Numbered from the stretch's first letter, positions 17,689 to 28,371 are shown. The stretch: DNA of 64,000 nucleotides from Sphingomonas sp. Leaf343 (GCF_001423765.1 NZ_LMPG01000001.1:564073-628072), one strand, 5' to 3'. The notes: generated by a model not told the origin, from the letters alone. Numbers and translations are program-made.

Positions 17689-18302
17689 AGCACGAGAAAG
17701 CCTGCCTCGCCCCCGTCGCCGGCGTTGATGAGGCGGGGCGCGGCCCGCTCGCCGGACCCGTCGTCGCCGCCGCCGTCATCCTGCCGGCCAAGGGCACCCC
17801 GCGCGGCATCGACGACTCGAAGAAGCTTTCCGCCGCCGAGCGCGAGCGGCTGTGCGGCCTGATCCAGACCCGCGCCGTCTACGGTATCGGCATCGTCGAG
17901 CCGGAGGAGATCGACCGCCTCAACATCTACTGGGCGACGATGAAGGCGATGACGCTGGCGGTCGATGCACTGGTCGCGAAGCTCGGCTGCGCGCCCGGTC
18001 ATGTGCTGGTCGACGGCAACCGCCTGCCGCGCTGGAGCTACCCCGCCACCGCGATCGTCAGCGGCGACGCGCACAGCCTGTCGATCGCCGCCGCGTCGGT
18101 CGTCGCCAAGCATACGCGCGACGGCATCATGCTCGAACACGCCGCGGCCCACCCGCAATACAACTGGCATTCCAACAAGGGTTACGGCTGCGCTCGTCAC
18201 CTCGCGGCGCTGCGCGAATATGGCGCGACCCCGATTCACCGGCGCAGCTTCGCCCCCGTTGCGGCGGTCGTCGGCGGGCCGCAATCGATGCTCGGATTGT
18301 GA
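17676..18302 (+). CDS. rnhB: Ribonuclease HII
   Basis: A 208-residue enzyme that removes ribonucleotides from RNA/DNA hybrids. VAGVDEAGRGPLAGPVVAA carries the catalytic Asp-Glu pair. DDSKKLSAAER, HVLVDGN (third Asp) and SIAAASVVAKHTRD (fourth Asp) complete the site, and GYGCARHLAALREYG is typical of the C-terminal region. ATG 17676 lies inside the end of thiD, 13 nt overlap, suggesting coupled translation. Downstream is the GANTC-rich ccrM upstream region. Confidence 0.95.
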   Translation: MPGLKHEKACLAPVAGVDEAGRGPLAGPVVAAAVILPAKGTPRGIDDSKKLSAAERERLCGLIQTRAVYGIGIVEPEEIDRLNIYWATMKAMTLAVDALVAKLGCAPGHVLVDGNRLPRWSYPATAIVSGDAHSLSIAAASVVAKHTRDGIMLEHAAAHPQYNWHSNKGYGCARHLAALREYGATPIHRRSFAPVAAVVGGPQSMLGL

Positions 18303-18328
18303 CCCGTCCGCGTCTCGTCGCAAATCGC

Positions 18329-19651
<1,323 letters not shown>

Positions 19652-19697
19652 GAACTCGTGATCCTCCCCGTGCCGGGGGGGAACAAGGCTTGACCCC

Positions 19698-20750
19698 ATG
19701 ACCTACCTCCGTCCCGTTCAGTTCGTCGACACCCCGATCGGCCTCACCGATGGCAGCGTCGCGCGGCTGGCGGGCGGGATGCAGTGGTTCGCCGCCTATG
19801 AACTGGTCGACGGTGCGGACCGCCGCATCGTCCCCGTCGCCGCCATCGGACAGGAAGGTGAACGCGCCGCCACGCTCCACGCCCGCATCACCGCGCTTCG
19901 CCCGCCGCTGGTGCTCGGAGAGCGCACCCTCCGCCTCGACCAGCCGCTCGTCGCGGGCATCCTCAACGTCACGCCCGACAGCTTCTCCGACGGCGGCGCA
20001 CATGTCGGCGATCCGGCGGGCGCGGCGGCGGCGGGGATCGACATGGCGGCGGCGGGCGCGGCGCTGATCGACGTCGGCGGCGAATCCACGCGCCCCGGTG
20101 CGGCCGCCGTCTGGGAAGGCGACGAGATCGCCCGCGTCGTCCCCGCTATCGAACGTCTCGCCCGCGGCGGCGCGGCAGTGTCGATCGATACGCGCAAGGC
20201 CGCGGTGATGGAGGCCGCACTCGCGGCCGGCGCGGGGATCGTCAACGACGTGTCCGCGCTGCTGTGGGACGACCGCGCGCTGGAGGTCGTCGCCCGCGCC
20301 GCCGCCCCCGTCGTGCTGATGCATTCTCCCGACCCGCGCGACGGCGGGCATGGCCGCGTGGCCTATCGCGATGTCGTGAGGGAAGTGTTCGACTGGCTGG
20401 AGGCGCGCATCGATGCGGTGGTCGCGGCCGGTGTCGAACGCCGCCGGATACTGGTCGACCCGGGCATCGGCTTCGGCAAGTCGCTGTCCGACAATCTCGC
20501 GCTCATCAACGGTTTGGCCGCGTTCCATGGTTTCGGCTGCGCGATCATGCTCGGCGTCAGTCGCAAGCGGATGATCGGCGCTCTATCCGCAGAGGCCCCT
20601 GCGGCGGAACGCCTGCCCGGCAGCCTCGCGCTGGCGCTGCGGGGGGCGGACCTCGGCGTTCAGGTGTTGCGCGTTCACGACGTGGCGGAGACGGTGCAGG
20701 CGCTCAGGGTCTGGCGCGGATTGCGCGACCGTGCTTTGGCCGGCGGCTGA
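19698..20750 (+). CDS. folP: Dihydropteroate synthase
   Basis: A 350-residue enzyme that joins pABA to dihydropterin pyrophosphate in folate synthesis. The catalytic TIM barrel starts near residue 85 with GILNVTPDSFSDGG; IDVGGESTRPGA and DPGIGFGKS are the pterin/phosphate-binding motifs, and GVSRKRMIG is conserved. The ~80-residue N-terminal extension is longer than in E. coli FolP; I recall similar extensions in other sphingomonads. The stop at 20750 is 45 bp before the proposed start of the bestrophin gene. Confidence 0.94.
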   Translation: MTYLRPVQFVDTPIGLTDGSVARLAGGMQWFAAYELVDGADRRIVPVAAIGQEGERAATLHARITALRPPLVLGERTLRLDQPLVAGILNVTPDSFSDGGAHVGDPAGAAAAGIDMAAAGAALIDVGGESTRPGAAAVWEGDEIARVVPAIERLARGGAAVSIDTRKAAVMEAALAAGAGIVNDVSALLWDDRALEVVARAAAPVVLMHSPDPRDGGHGRVAYRDVVREVFDWLEARIDAVVAAGVERRRILVDPGIGFGKSLSDNLALINGLAAFHGFGCAIMLGVSRKRMIGALSAEAPAAERLPGSLALALRGADLGVQVLRVHDVAETVQALRVWRGLRDRALAGG

Positions 20751-20795
20751 ACCCATGCTGCGGTGCAGCGTTGGATGCGCCGAAAGGAAAACCGC

Positions 20796-21680
20796 TTGAT
20801 CGTCGACGCCACACCCCGCCTGAAACGCATCGTTGCCGAGGTCTGGAAGCCGCTGCTCGGCTTGTTCGTGTGGGACTGTATCGTCACCGTCACGTACTTC
20901 CTGCTACCGTTCAAGGCGCCGTCATTGCCGTTGACCCTGTTCGGCTCGGCGCTCGCGCTGTTCCTCGGCTTCCGCGACAATTCCGCCTATCAGCGCTGGT
21001 GGGAGGGGCGAATCCTGTGGGGGGCGATGATTAACGCCTCGCGCAACCTCGCCCGCGGCGCGCGTAACTTCCTGCCCGATCCGGAGGCGCACGACCTGAA
21101 GCGGACGATCGTGCTCCGCCAGATCGCCTATGTGAACGCGCTGCGCTGTCAGTTGCGCAAACATCCGCGCGATGAGATCGTATTGAAGTTCCTGTCGCAG
21201 GGGGAGGCGTCGCCGTCGCTCGCGCGCGTCAACACCGCCAACGGCATCCTCGACGGTACCGGCCGCCGCATCGACGAGGCCCGCCGGCGCGGCTGGATCG
21301 ACACCATCCAGCAGACCAGTCTCGAAAGCGTTCTGATCGACATCGCCAACGCGCAGGGCGGTATGGAGCGGATCAAGAACACGCCGCTGCCGAACCAGTA
21401 CCGGTTCTTCCCCAACTTCTTCACCAAGCTGTTCTGCGTATTGCTGCCGATAGGTCTGGTCGAGACTTTGGGCTTCGCGACGCCGATCGGATCGACCATC
21501 GCCGGGCTGATGTTCCTCGCGGTGCTCCAGATCGGCGACGACCTCGTCGACCCGTTCGCCGACACGATTCACGACGTGCCGCTGAACGCGATGTGCCGCA
21601 CGATCGAGATCGACCTGCTCGAATCGATCGGCGACACCCCGCCACAACCGTTGACGCCCGAAAAGGGCGTGCTCTGGTAA
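20796..21680 (+). CDS. Bestrophin-family channel protein
   Basis: A 294-residue membrane protein of the bacterial bestrophin family (pentameric anion or cation channels). KPLLGLFVWDCIVTVTYFL, then LPLTLFGSALALFLGFRDN-SAYQRWWEGRILWG, and the C-terminal LMFLAVLQIGDDLVDPF segment match the family core. The start is inferred to be TTG 20796: AAAGGAAA at 20783-20790 is well placed and the resulting N-terminus (MIVDATPRLKRI) resembles family members. ATG 20775 would add 7 residues without an SD. The physiological ion is not determinable here. Confidence 0.85.
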   Translation: MIVDATPRLKRIVAEVWKPLLGLFVWDCIVTVTYFLLPFKAPSLPLTLFGSALALFLGFRDNSAYQRWWEGRILWGAMINASRNLARGARNFLPDPEAHDLKRTIVLRQIAYVNALRCQLRKHPRDEIVLKFLSQGEASPSLARVNTANGILDGTGRRIDEARRRGWIDTIQQTSLESVLIDIANAQGGMERIKNTPLPNQYRFFPNFFTKLFCVLLPIGLVETLGFATPIGSTIAGLMFLAVLQIGDDLVDPFADTIHDVPLNAMCRTIEIDLLESIGDTPPQPLTPEKGVLW

Positions 21681-21692
21681 CAGTGCCGGTCA

Positions 21693-21710
21693 TCCCGGCG
21701 ATAGCCGGGA
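21693..21710. repeat. Short palindromic element
   Basis: TCCCGGC-GATA-GCCGGGA is a perfect 7-bp stem in the 221-bp gap after the bestrophin gene. GGCATCCCGGCGAAAGCCG at 54112-54130 is a related fragment, so it is probably a dispersed element that may double as a terminator. The rest of the gap shows no gene. Confidence 0.55.
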
Positions 21711-21901
21711 TCTCATCGCCGGCGCACACCGCGATCCGGGAACGCCGCGCTTGCTTGGGGGCCCTTGCAAAACCCTTTTCGCCGGGGTGGCGGCTTGGTG
21801 AGAGGCAGCGGGCTATTTTGCAACAAACCCTTTGGCGGATGGGGGAGGGTCTATCCTCAAGCGCACCCTCCGAGGCGCACTCGAAGAACCGGCCGAAACC
21901 C

Positions 21902-24001
21902 CTAAACCCGCTCCACCGCATTCACCGCGTCGATAGCGCGCAGCGCCGCCAGTAGCCGCATCAACTGGTGCACGTCATGCACCTCCACATCGATGACGTT
22001 GGTGTGGAACCGCGTATCGCGCGTATCGAGGCGCAGGTTGATGATGTTCGCCTTGTGCTGCCCGATCACCGTCGCCAGCACGCCCAGCGCGCCCGGCTCG
22101 TTGCGCACCGTCACCTGGATGCGCGCGACCGCACCCTCGGTCGCGTCGCCCCACGCAACGTCGACCCAGTCTGTCTCCTCGTCGGACCGGTCGGCCAGCT
22201 CGGTCAGCACCGCGCAGTCGATCGCGTGCACCTCGATCCCGGCATCCGGTCGCCGCAACCCGACGATCCGGTCGCCCGGAACCGGATGGCAGCAATGCGC
22301 CAGTTCATAGGCGACACCCGGCCGCAACCCCTTGATCGAGATCGCCGTCGCCTGAGGGGCCAGCGCCGCGACATCGGCGCCCGCCGATCCCGGCATCAAC
22401 GCTTCCATCACCGCGGCATCCGACAGCGTCCGCCGCGCGATGGCGACCATCAGCGCCGCCTCGTCCGCCAGCTTCAGCCGCTTGAGCGCGTGTTTCAGCG
22501 CGTCCGCCGCCAGTTGCGCCGGCAGGCGTTCGACGATGTCGTCGTAAAGCTGCCGGCCGAGATCGATCTGCTCGCTCCGTTCGGTATGGCGCAGGTGCCG
22601 CCGGATCGCCGCCAGCGCCTTGCCCGTGGTCGCGACGTTCAGCCACGCCGCCTGGGGCTGCTGCCCGGCGGACCGCAGGATCTGCACCTGATCGCCATTC
22701 TCGATCACGGTCGACAACGGCACCACGCGTCCGTTGATCTTCGCGCCGACGGCCTGATCGCCCAGATCGGTATGCACCGCATAGGCGAAGTCGATCGGCG
22801 TCGATCCCTTGGGCAACTGGATCAGCTCCCCCTTCGGCGTGAACGCGAAGATGCGATCCTGGTACATCGCCATCTTGGTATGTTCGAGCAGCTCTTCCGG
22901 GCTGTCCGCCGTGTCGAGGATTTCGACCAGGTCGCGGATCCAGCTCACCTGCTTGTCGGGCTTGGACGCCTGTTTGTAGCTCCAGTGCGCGGCAAGGCCG
23001 AAGTCCGCCTCGGCATGCATATCCGGCGTGCGGATCTGGATTTCGACGCGCGTCTGTTCGGCGGTGATGATCGTCGTGTGCAACGATCGATAGCCGTTGC
23101 GCTTGGGCGTCGAGATATAATCCTTGAACCGCCCCGGCACCGCCGGCCAGCGCTGGTGGATCACGCCCAGCGCGCGGTAGCAATCCTCCACCGTCGGTAC
23201 GAGCGCGCGGAATGCCATCACGTCCGACAGCTGCTCGAAACTGATGTGCCGCTCGTTCATCTTGCGGAAGATCGAATAGGGGTGCTTCTCGCGACCCGAC
23301 ACATCCGCCTCGATCCCGGCACGGCTCAATAGCAGCTTCAGCCCCGACGCGATCCGCGCGATCCGGTCGCCGCCACCGATCTTCAGCTGTTCCAGCCGCT
23401 TCGCGATGCTCTCATACGCGTCGGGTTCCAGCTGCTGGAAGGCGAGCGTCTGCATCTCCTTCATGAACTCGTACATGCCGATCCGCTCCGCCAGCGGGGC
23501 ATAGATATCCATCGTTTCCTTGGCGATCCGCCGCCGCTTCTCCGGCTTGGAGATGTGGTGCAGCGTCCGCATATTGTGCAGCCGGTCGGCCAACTTCACC
23601 AGCAGCACCCGGATGTCGTCCGACATCGCCAGCAGAAACTTGCGCAAATTTTCGGCGGCGCGTTCGTTATCGGTCTGCGCCTCGATCTTCGACAGCTTCG
23701 TCACACCGTCGACCAGCCGCGCGACGTTGGAACCGAACAGCCGCTCGATTTCTTCCGGGGTCGCGACCGTGTCCTCGACGGTGTCGTGCAGGATCGCGGT
23801 GGCGATTGTCTCATCGTCCAGCCGCAGGTCGGTCAGGATCCCAGCCACCTCGATCGGATGGCTGAAATACGGGTCGCCCGACGCCCGCTTCTGCGATCCA
23901 TGCGCGTGCATCGAAAAGACATAGGCGCGGTTCAGCAACGCCTCGTCGGCGTCGGGATCGTAGTCGAGAACTCGATCGACCAGTTCATATTGGCGCAGCA
24001 C
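21902..24001 (-). CDS. rsh: Bifunctional (p)ppGpp synthetase/hydrolase (RelA/SpoT homolog)
   Basis: A 699-residue cytosolic stringent-response enzyme. The N-terminal HD hydrolase (~30-180) has the metal-site ILHDTVEDT and intact surrounding His/Asp residues. The synthetase domain (~230-340) has KDYISTPKRNGYRSLHTTI. TGS (~385-445, FAFTPKGELIQLPKGSTPIDFAYAVHT) and a C-terminal ACT domain (~620-695) follow. Both catalytic domains look intact, as expected for the single long RSH of alphaproteobacteria. GTG 24001 is preferred because the frame beyond it (to a TTG at 24037) reads through non-conserved residues and has no SD. The small DUF2061 gene lies 52 bp upstream on the same strand. Confidence 0.93.
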   Translation of the reverse strand: MLRQYELVDRVLDYDPDADEALLNRAYVFSMHAHGSQKRASGDPYFSHPIEVAGILTDLRLDDETIATAILHDTVEDTVATPEEIERLFGSNVARLVDGVTKLSKIEAQTDNERAAENLRKFLLAMSDDIRVLLVKLADRLHNMRTLHHISKPEKRRRIAKETMDIYAPLAERIGMYEFMKEMQTLAFQQLEPDAYESIAKRLEQLKIGGGDRIARIASGLKLLLSRAGIEADVSGREKHPYSIFRKMNERHISFEQLSDVMAFRALVPTVEDCYRALGVIHQRWPAVPGRFKDYISTPKRNGYRSLHTTIITAEQTRVEIQIRTPDMHAEADFGLAAHWSYKQASKPDKQVSWIRDLVEILDTADSPEELLEHTKMAMYQDRIFAFTPKGELIQLPKGSTPIDFAYAVHTDLGDQAVGAKINGRVVPLSTVIENGDQVQILRSAGQQPQAAWLNVATTGKALAAIRRHLRHTERSEQIDLGRQLYDDIVERLPAQLAADALKHALKRLKLADEAALMVAIARRTLSDAAVMEALMPGSAGADVAALAPQATAISIKGLRPGVAYELAHCCHPVPGDRIVGLRRPDAGIEVHAIDCAVLTELADRSDEETDWVDVAWGDATEGAVARIQVTVRNEPGALGVLATVIGQHKANIINLRLDTRDTRFHTNVIDVEVHDVHQLMRLLAALRAIDAVNAVERV

Positions 24002-24053
24002 TGGCCCTAGATGGAGGTTAGCTGCGCTGCTTTGCAACAGAAACCGTCACCGG

Positions 24054-24311
24054 TCACACGGCCGCGCCCTCCGCGGACTCCTCCGGCGCACGGCGATGAC
24101 CCCAGCGCACCAGCGACCACGCGCGTTCGTGAAAGTAGAACAGCGCGATCTTGGTTACCACTTCCGTGCCCGCGATCGACCCCGCCAGCTTCGCGTCGCC
24201 GCCGGAGAAGAACAGCCCGAGCAGGAACGTGTCGATCGATCCCACCGTCCGCCACGACACCGCCTTCACCAGCGACCGCGGATGGCTTTCGAGACCGTTG
24301 AACAGGAACAT
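24054..24311 (-). CDS. DUF2061 small membrane protein
   Basis: An 85-residue protein with two hydrophobic segments. SHPRSLVKAVSWRTVGSIDT, then FLLGLFFSGGDAKLAGSIAG and TEVVTKIALFYFHERAWS, match the DUF2061 family. Function unknown. ATG 24311 gives the canonical N-terminus; the frame is open to 24425 but that part is not conserved in character. Upstream of it lie two palindromic elements. Confidence 0.85.
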   Translation of the reverse strand: MFLFNGLESHPRSLVKAVSWRTVGSIDTFLLGLFFSGGDAKLAGSIAGTEVVTKIALFYFHERAWSLVRWGHRRAPEESAEGAAV

Positions 24312-24424
24312 CGGACGGCATCCTTCGGGCGGGTGATCTTGGTTCGATATAGCAGGGCGGACCGGTCCGCGAACAATTCGCGCATCGTAGACGCGAAGTA
24401 CAGCTAGCGGCGGAGTGTCGCTCA

Positions 24425-24458
24425 CCCAGCGTCATGCTGGGCCCGTCCCGGCATGACG
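24425..24458. repeat. Nested palindromic element
   Basis: CCCAGC-GTCAT-GCTGGG (24425-24441) is nested with CGTCATGC (24430-24437)/GCATGACG (24451-24458), giving two alternative stems. A further 20-nt palindrome, GTTCCCGCCGGCGTGGGAAC, is at 24540-24559. Both lie in the 258-bp gap between the DUF2061 and AsmA genes, where no gene is visible. Confidence 0.6.
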
Positions 24459-24569
24459 GACGAGGAAGCCAAAGGTAGCTGTCCCTGCGTCCCCGAGCAG
24501 GCGGGTACACAGTGCCCCTAGCAGGTCAGAAGTGACCAGGTTCCCGCCGGCGTGGGAACACGAGGCCGC

Positions 24570-26768
24570 TCAGAAGATCCCCAGGAACTTCTTCCGCTGG
24601 TCCTTCTTCTGCCCTGCGCCCGTCTTCCCATCCTCCGCCGTCGCGGTCGTGCCGTTGCCGACGTCGTCGCGCGTCTCGCCTTTTGTCGTCCGCTGCTGGT
24701 TGGCTCGCGCACCCGACAGCACCGGCCCGCATGCGGCCGATTTCGCATCGCCGACATCGACGAACGCCAGCACTCCCGCCAGCGGCGTCGCGACCAGCGA
24801 CAGGCCCAGTCCGACGCCCGCACGCCCCATCAACTGGTCGCTGATGACGTCGATCGACGGCCTGGAGAAATACCCCTTCAATCCGACGGGCGACTGACCC
24901 GAGAACAGCGAGAACTTCTTCCCGTCCGCGCGGAACGCCAGATCCATCGCCTCCGTCCGGAAGCTGAAGCCGCCGCGTCCCAGGATCACGTTCTTCGATG
25001 TATCGATCAGGATCGGATCGGCGGCGGCAATGCCGTTGCGCACCGTGAACGCCAGCAGGCCGCAATTGACCTCCACCGGCTTCTCCAGTTTCCCCTCGAA
25101 CATCTTTTGCACGAACGTGCCCAGATCAAGTTCGGCGAGCTGCACGTTGCGCGTCCACAACGTGCCCTGCGGCATCACGAAGGCGATGCGTCCTTTCGAC
25201 GTCGCCAGCGAATCATGAACCGAATCACCGCGCCCGGCCAGCTGGATGCGCCCCTTGATCGTCCCCGTCGTTCCCGATTCCGCGAGGCCGTAACCCTTCA
25301 GCAGCCGCCCCATGGGCGTCGGCGCGAGACGGATGTCGTAGGTGACCGCGCTCGGCCGCTGACGTGTGTCGAACACCGTGTCCGACGCCACGTTGCCGCG
25401 CGCCATCGCGAAGGTCAGCGGCGACAGCGCCAGCCGACCGCGTTCAAGGTCCAGCGTCAGGTCTATGTTGGAGATTGGCAGGTTGCGTGACCGCACTACG
25501 CCGATCGTCCATTTCAGGTCGGCATCGAACGCCCGCATCGTTTCCACCGGCAGCGCGGCTTCGGGCAGGATGCGCTGCGGGGCCGCGCCCGTCGCGGCGG
25601 CAGCGGCGACCGCGCCCTTCGCCTCGACTATGTCGGGATTGTAGCCGATGAAGGGGGCGGCATCGACGATGTCGAGGCTCTTCGTGGTCAGCACCGAATC
25701 GAGATGCACGCGGTCGCCATTGGTGATCGTCAGCTTGCCCGCCAGATCGGTCTTGCCGGCGACACCCCGGATGCGGGTGAAGGTGTAGACATCCCCGTCC
25801 TTCACCATCTGTCCGCGAAGGCGATAGGTCCGTGTATTCGGGATCGCGACACCGATGATGGCCAGCAACTCCGACATGTTGCGCCCGCGCGCCGCAACTC
25901 GCAGCGGTACGTTCTCGATATCGGCGATGGAGGGCAAGGTGCCTGCCACGTCGACCACGTTGCCCGCCGCGCGAATTCGGCCCGTCAGCTTGTTCTGCCC
26001 GCGATTCGCAGTGGCGTCCGGCGACAGGAGTTGCGCGACGAGCGTGAATGGCGTGTCGCGGATGCGGCCCTCGCCGGTCACCCCCACCGCCTTGCCGATC
26101 CGCGCATCTGTGGAGATAATGTCTTCCAGCTTCAGATCCGCCAGCACACGCATCCGCGGATCAACATAACGCACCGTCGTACCGCGCACCGTAGCCATAT
26201 CGATGCGGGGGAACTCCAGCGGCTTGCCGCCTTTCTTGCCGTCGAACGTCCAGGTGTTGGCGGTGTGCGCCTTGTTCCATTCCAGATCGGCGGAGCCGTC
26301 GGCCAGATCCAGCCAGTACAGTCGTCGCTTGCCGAACAGCAGCGACAGCGGCGCGACGCGCGTATCGATCCGCTTCGCCACAAACAGGTCCGGCCTGCTC
26401 GCCCATTCCGGATTCGCGATGCGGAAGTCCTCGGCGTAGAACTTTAGGCGGAACGGCGCGAAATACAGTTGGAAGTCGCCCCCGACCGTGACCTTGCGGT
26501 GGGTCTGCCCGCCGACGAAATCCTCGAACGTGCCTTTCAGGAACCGACCCTTGGTGACGAATAGCACCAGCCATACCGCGAAGATCGCGACGACGATGCC
26601 GCCCAGCACCCGCCACAGGATGCGTCGCTTCCGCCGACTCGACTCCGGGTCGGGGGTGGCGTGATCGGCCGGCGGGGGCGGCGCTGGTGTGGGGTCGGCC
26701 GTCATCTCCATCGCCGCCCGACGCTCCACATACCGTTGCGGTTCCGCATCGTTCGTACGGTCTTGCAT
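24570..26768 (-). CDS. AsmA family protein
   Basis: A 732-residue envelope protein: a cytoplasmic Pro-rich N-terminus (~1-45), a transmembrane helix (~48-72, ILWRVLGGIVVAIFAVWLV) and a long beta-rich periplasmic region typical of AsmA/TamB-like bridge proteins (GGDFQLYFAPFRLKFYAEDF near 95; VLGRGGFSFRTEAMDLAF near 600). The family is linked to lipid transport and outer-membrane homeostasis; the role here is unknown. The last ~50 residues are low complexity. ATG 26768 is used; ATG 26711 is possible. Divergent from rpmI across 130 bp. Confidence 0.87.
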   Translation of the reverse strand: MQDRTNDAEPQRYVERRAAMEMTADPTPAPPPPADHATPDPESSRRKRRILWRVLGGIVVAIFAVWLVLFVTKGRFLKGTFEDFVGGQTHRKVTVGGDFQLYFAPFRLKFYAEDFRIANPEWASRPDLFVAKRIDTRVAPLSLLFGKRRLYWLDLADGSADLEWNKAHTANTWTFDGKKGGKPLEFPRIDMATVRGTTVRYVDPRMRVLADLKLEDIISTDARIGKAVGVTGEGRIRDTPFTLVAQLLSPDATANRGQNKLTGRIRAAGNVVDVAGTLPSIADIENVPLRVAARGRNMSELLAIIGVAIPNTRTYRLRGQMVKDGDVYTFTRIRGVAGKTDLAGKLTITNGDRVHLDSVLTTKSLDIVDAAPFIGYNPDIVEAKGAVAAAAATGAAPQRILPEAALPVETMRAFDADLKWTIGVVRSRNLPISNIDLTLDLERGRLALSPLTFAMARGNVASDTVFDTRQRPSAVTYDIRLAPTPMGRLLKGYGLAESGTTGTIKGRIQLAGRGDSVHDSLATSKGRIAFVMPQGTLWTRNVQLAELDLGTFVQKMFEGKLEKPVEVNCGLLAFTVRNGIAAADPILIDTSKNVILGRGGFSFRTEAMDLAFRADGKKFSLFSGQSPVGLKGYFSRPSIDVISDQLMGRAGVGLGLSLVATPLAGVLAFVDVGDAKSAACGPVLSGARANQQRTTKGETRDDVGNGTTATAEDGKTGAGQKKDQRKKFLGIF

Positions 26769-26898
26769 CGCACCATCGGTTGCAATTCGCGGTGGGCTCG
26801 GCTAACGGCCCCGCTTCACCGAGCGATGCGCGTGAAGACGGCCCGGCCACAAGGGCTGCCGCGGCTGTCCGATGCATCGCCCATTTGAAAGGAAAAAA

Positions 26899-27102
26899 AT
26901 GCCCAAGCTCAAGACGAAGAGTGGCGTGAAGAAGCGCTTCAAGCTCACCGCTACCGGCCTGTTGAAGCACGGCGTCGCCGGCAAGCGCCACCGCCTGTTG
27001 CATCACAACGGCAAGTACATCCGCCAGAACCGCGGCACCAAGGTGCTGGCGAAGGCCGACACCGCTGCGGTGAAGGCCTGGGCACCCTACGGTCTCGGCT
27101 GA
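26899..27102 (+). CDS. rpmI: 50S ribosomal protein L35
   Basis: A 67-residue basic protein with the L35 hallmark PKLKTKSGVKKRFKLTATG and GKRHRLLHHNGKYIRQNRG. GAAAGGA at 26887-26893 is a good SD. rplT follows after 17 bp. infC, which precedes rpmI in many bacteria, is not here; the upstream 130 bp separate it from the divergent AsmA gene. Confidence 0.97.
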   Translation: MPKLKTKSGVKKRFKLTATGLLKHGVAGKRHRLLHHNGKYIRQNRGTKVLAKADTAAVKAWAPYGLG

Positions 27103-27119
27103 GCGGAAGGATTTAGGGA

Positions 27120-27491
27120 ATGGCACGCGTCAAACGGGGTGTAACCACCCGCGCCAAGCACAAGAATATCCTGGAACAGGCGAAGGGCTATTACGGCCGT
27201 CGCAAGAACACGATCCGCATCGCGCGTCAGGCCGTCGAAAAGGCCGGCCAGTATGCGTATCGCGACCGCAAGGTTAAGAAGCGGACGTTCCGTGGTCTGT
27301 GGATCCAGCGCATCAACGCCGGCGTCCGCGCCGAGGGTCTGACCTATTCGCAGTTCATGCACGGCCTGAAGCTGGCGGGCATCGAACTGGACCGGAAGGT
27401 TCTGGCCGACATCGCCATGCACGAAGAGGCTGCGTTCAGCGCCATCATCGCGCAGGCGAAGGCAGCCCTGCCGGAGCAGGTCGCGGCCTGA
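27120..27491 (+). CDS. rplT: 50S ribosomal protein L20
   Basis: A 123-residue ribosomal protein with [20 protein letters not shown] and [26 protein letters not shown]20 binds 23S rRNA and in several bacteria represses its own operon. The gene is followed by a strong hairpin at 27544-27580, which separates rpmI-rplT from the PEP-CTERM gene and pheST. Confidence 0.97.
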   Translation: MARVKRGVTTRAKHKNILEQAKGYYGRRKNTIRIARQAVEKAGQYAYRDRKVKKRTFRGLWIQRINAGVRAEGLTYSQFMHGLKLAGIELDRKVLADIAMHEEAAFSAIIAQAKAALPEQVAA

Positions 27492-27543
27492 TCCTGATCG
27501 CCGACGGTACCTGTGCGGTACCGCTCACGATTCGTGATACGTC

Positions 27544-27586
27544 GACGGGGGCGGAGCGTGAAGAACGCTCTGCCCCCGTCTCGTTT
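27544..27586 (+). terminator. Probable rho-independent terminator of rpmI-rplT
   Basis: GACGGGGGCGGAGCGT (27544-27559) pairs with ACGCTCTGCCCCCGTC (27565-27580), a 16-bp stem with one G-U pair, followed by TCGTTT. The T-run is weak but the stem is very strong. No other feature is seen in the remaining gap to 27741 except the AT-rich promoter region. Confidence 0.75.
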
Positions 27587-27741
27587 CAGGACTCCCGTTG
27601 GCAAGTGTATGGCAAAGTCAAAGACTTGAGCGGCCGTTCTTCCGCAATTGTGCAATCCCCCGCGATCCAGTAAATAGACTGTTAATATAAAGTGATGACT
27701 CGTCCATATTGGCCGACGTCATGCGAAGAGGGGATGATGTC

Positions 27742-28371
27742 ATGAAGGCTTTCCTGCTGGCTCTGGCCACGACCATCGCTTTGCCCGCCGTCGCCGATGC
27801 GCAAGCCTTCACCAACGGCAGCTTCGAAACCGCGAACTTCGATCCGGGCGCGTTCACGCAGCTCGAGGCGGGCTCCACCGCCATCGCCGGCTGGTCCATC
27901 GACAGCGGCTCGATCGACTATATCGGTAACTACTGGAATGCCTCGAATGGCAATCGTAGCATCGATATGTCGGGTGGCGTCGCCGGCAGCATTTCGCAGA
28001 CCTTCGACACGGTCGCAGGCCGTGCCTACACGGTGTCGTTCGACCTCGGCGGCAACGGTGACAGCGGACCTGCGACGAAGACGCTCGACGTGCTCGCGAC
28101 GGGTGGTGTGCTCGGCAGCTTCTCCGCGCCCGCCAGCACGCGCCCGAGCATCGATTACACCAGCTTCACCTACTCATTCGTCGCGTCCGGCACGTTGACC
28201 ACGCTGTCCTTCCTGTCGACGACGAACACCTCGTTCGGTCCGATCCTCGACAACGTCGCCGTGTCCGGCGCGGTGCCCGAGCCGGCGACCTGGGGCCTGA
28301 TGATCCTGGGCTTCGGCTTTACCGGTGGCTCGCTGCGCCAGCGCCGCCGGGATGTCGCAGCGATCGCCTGA
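27742..28371 (+). CDS. Secreted choice-of-anchor C family protein with PEP-CTERM signal
   Basis: A 209-residue exported protein with a signal peptide (~1-21, MKAFLLALATTIALPAVADA). The body FTNGSFETANF, TAIAGWSIDSGSIDYIGNYW, and GNRSIDMSGGVAGSISQTF matches the choice-of-anchor C/DUF642-like beta-sandwich. The C-terminus is a PEP-CTERM anchor: AVPEPATWGLMILGFGFTGG then RQRRRDV. The ligand is unknown, possibly carbohydrate. AGAGGGG supports ATG 27742; GTTAATATAA at 27681-27690 is promoter-like. It lies between two terminators inside the rplT-pheS interval, so it is an independent unit inserted in a usually tight core block. Confidence 0.9.
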   Translation: MKAFLLALATTIALPAVADAQAFTNGSFETANFDPGAFTQLEAGSTAIAGWSIDSGSIDYIGNYWNASNGNRSIDMSGGVAGSISQTFDTVAGRAYTVSFDLGGNGDSGPATKTLDVLATGGVLGSFSAPASTRPSIDYTSFTYSFVASGTLTTLSFLSTTNTSFGPILDNVAVSGAVPEPATWGLMILGFGFTGGSLRQRRRDVAAIA

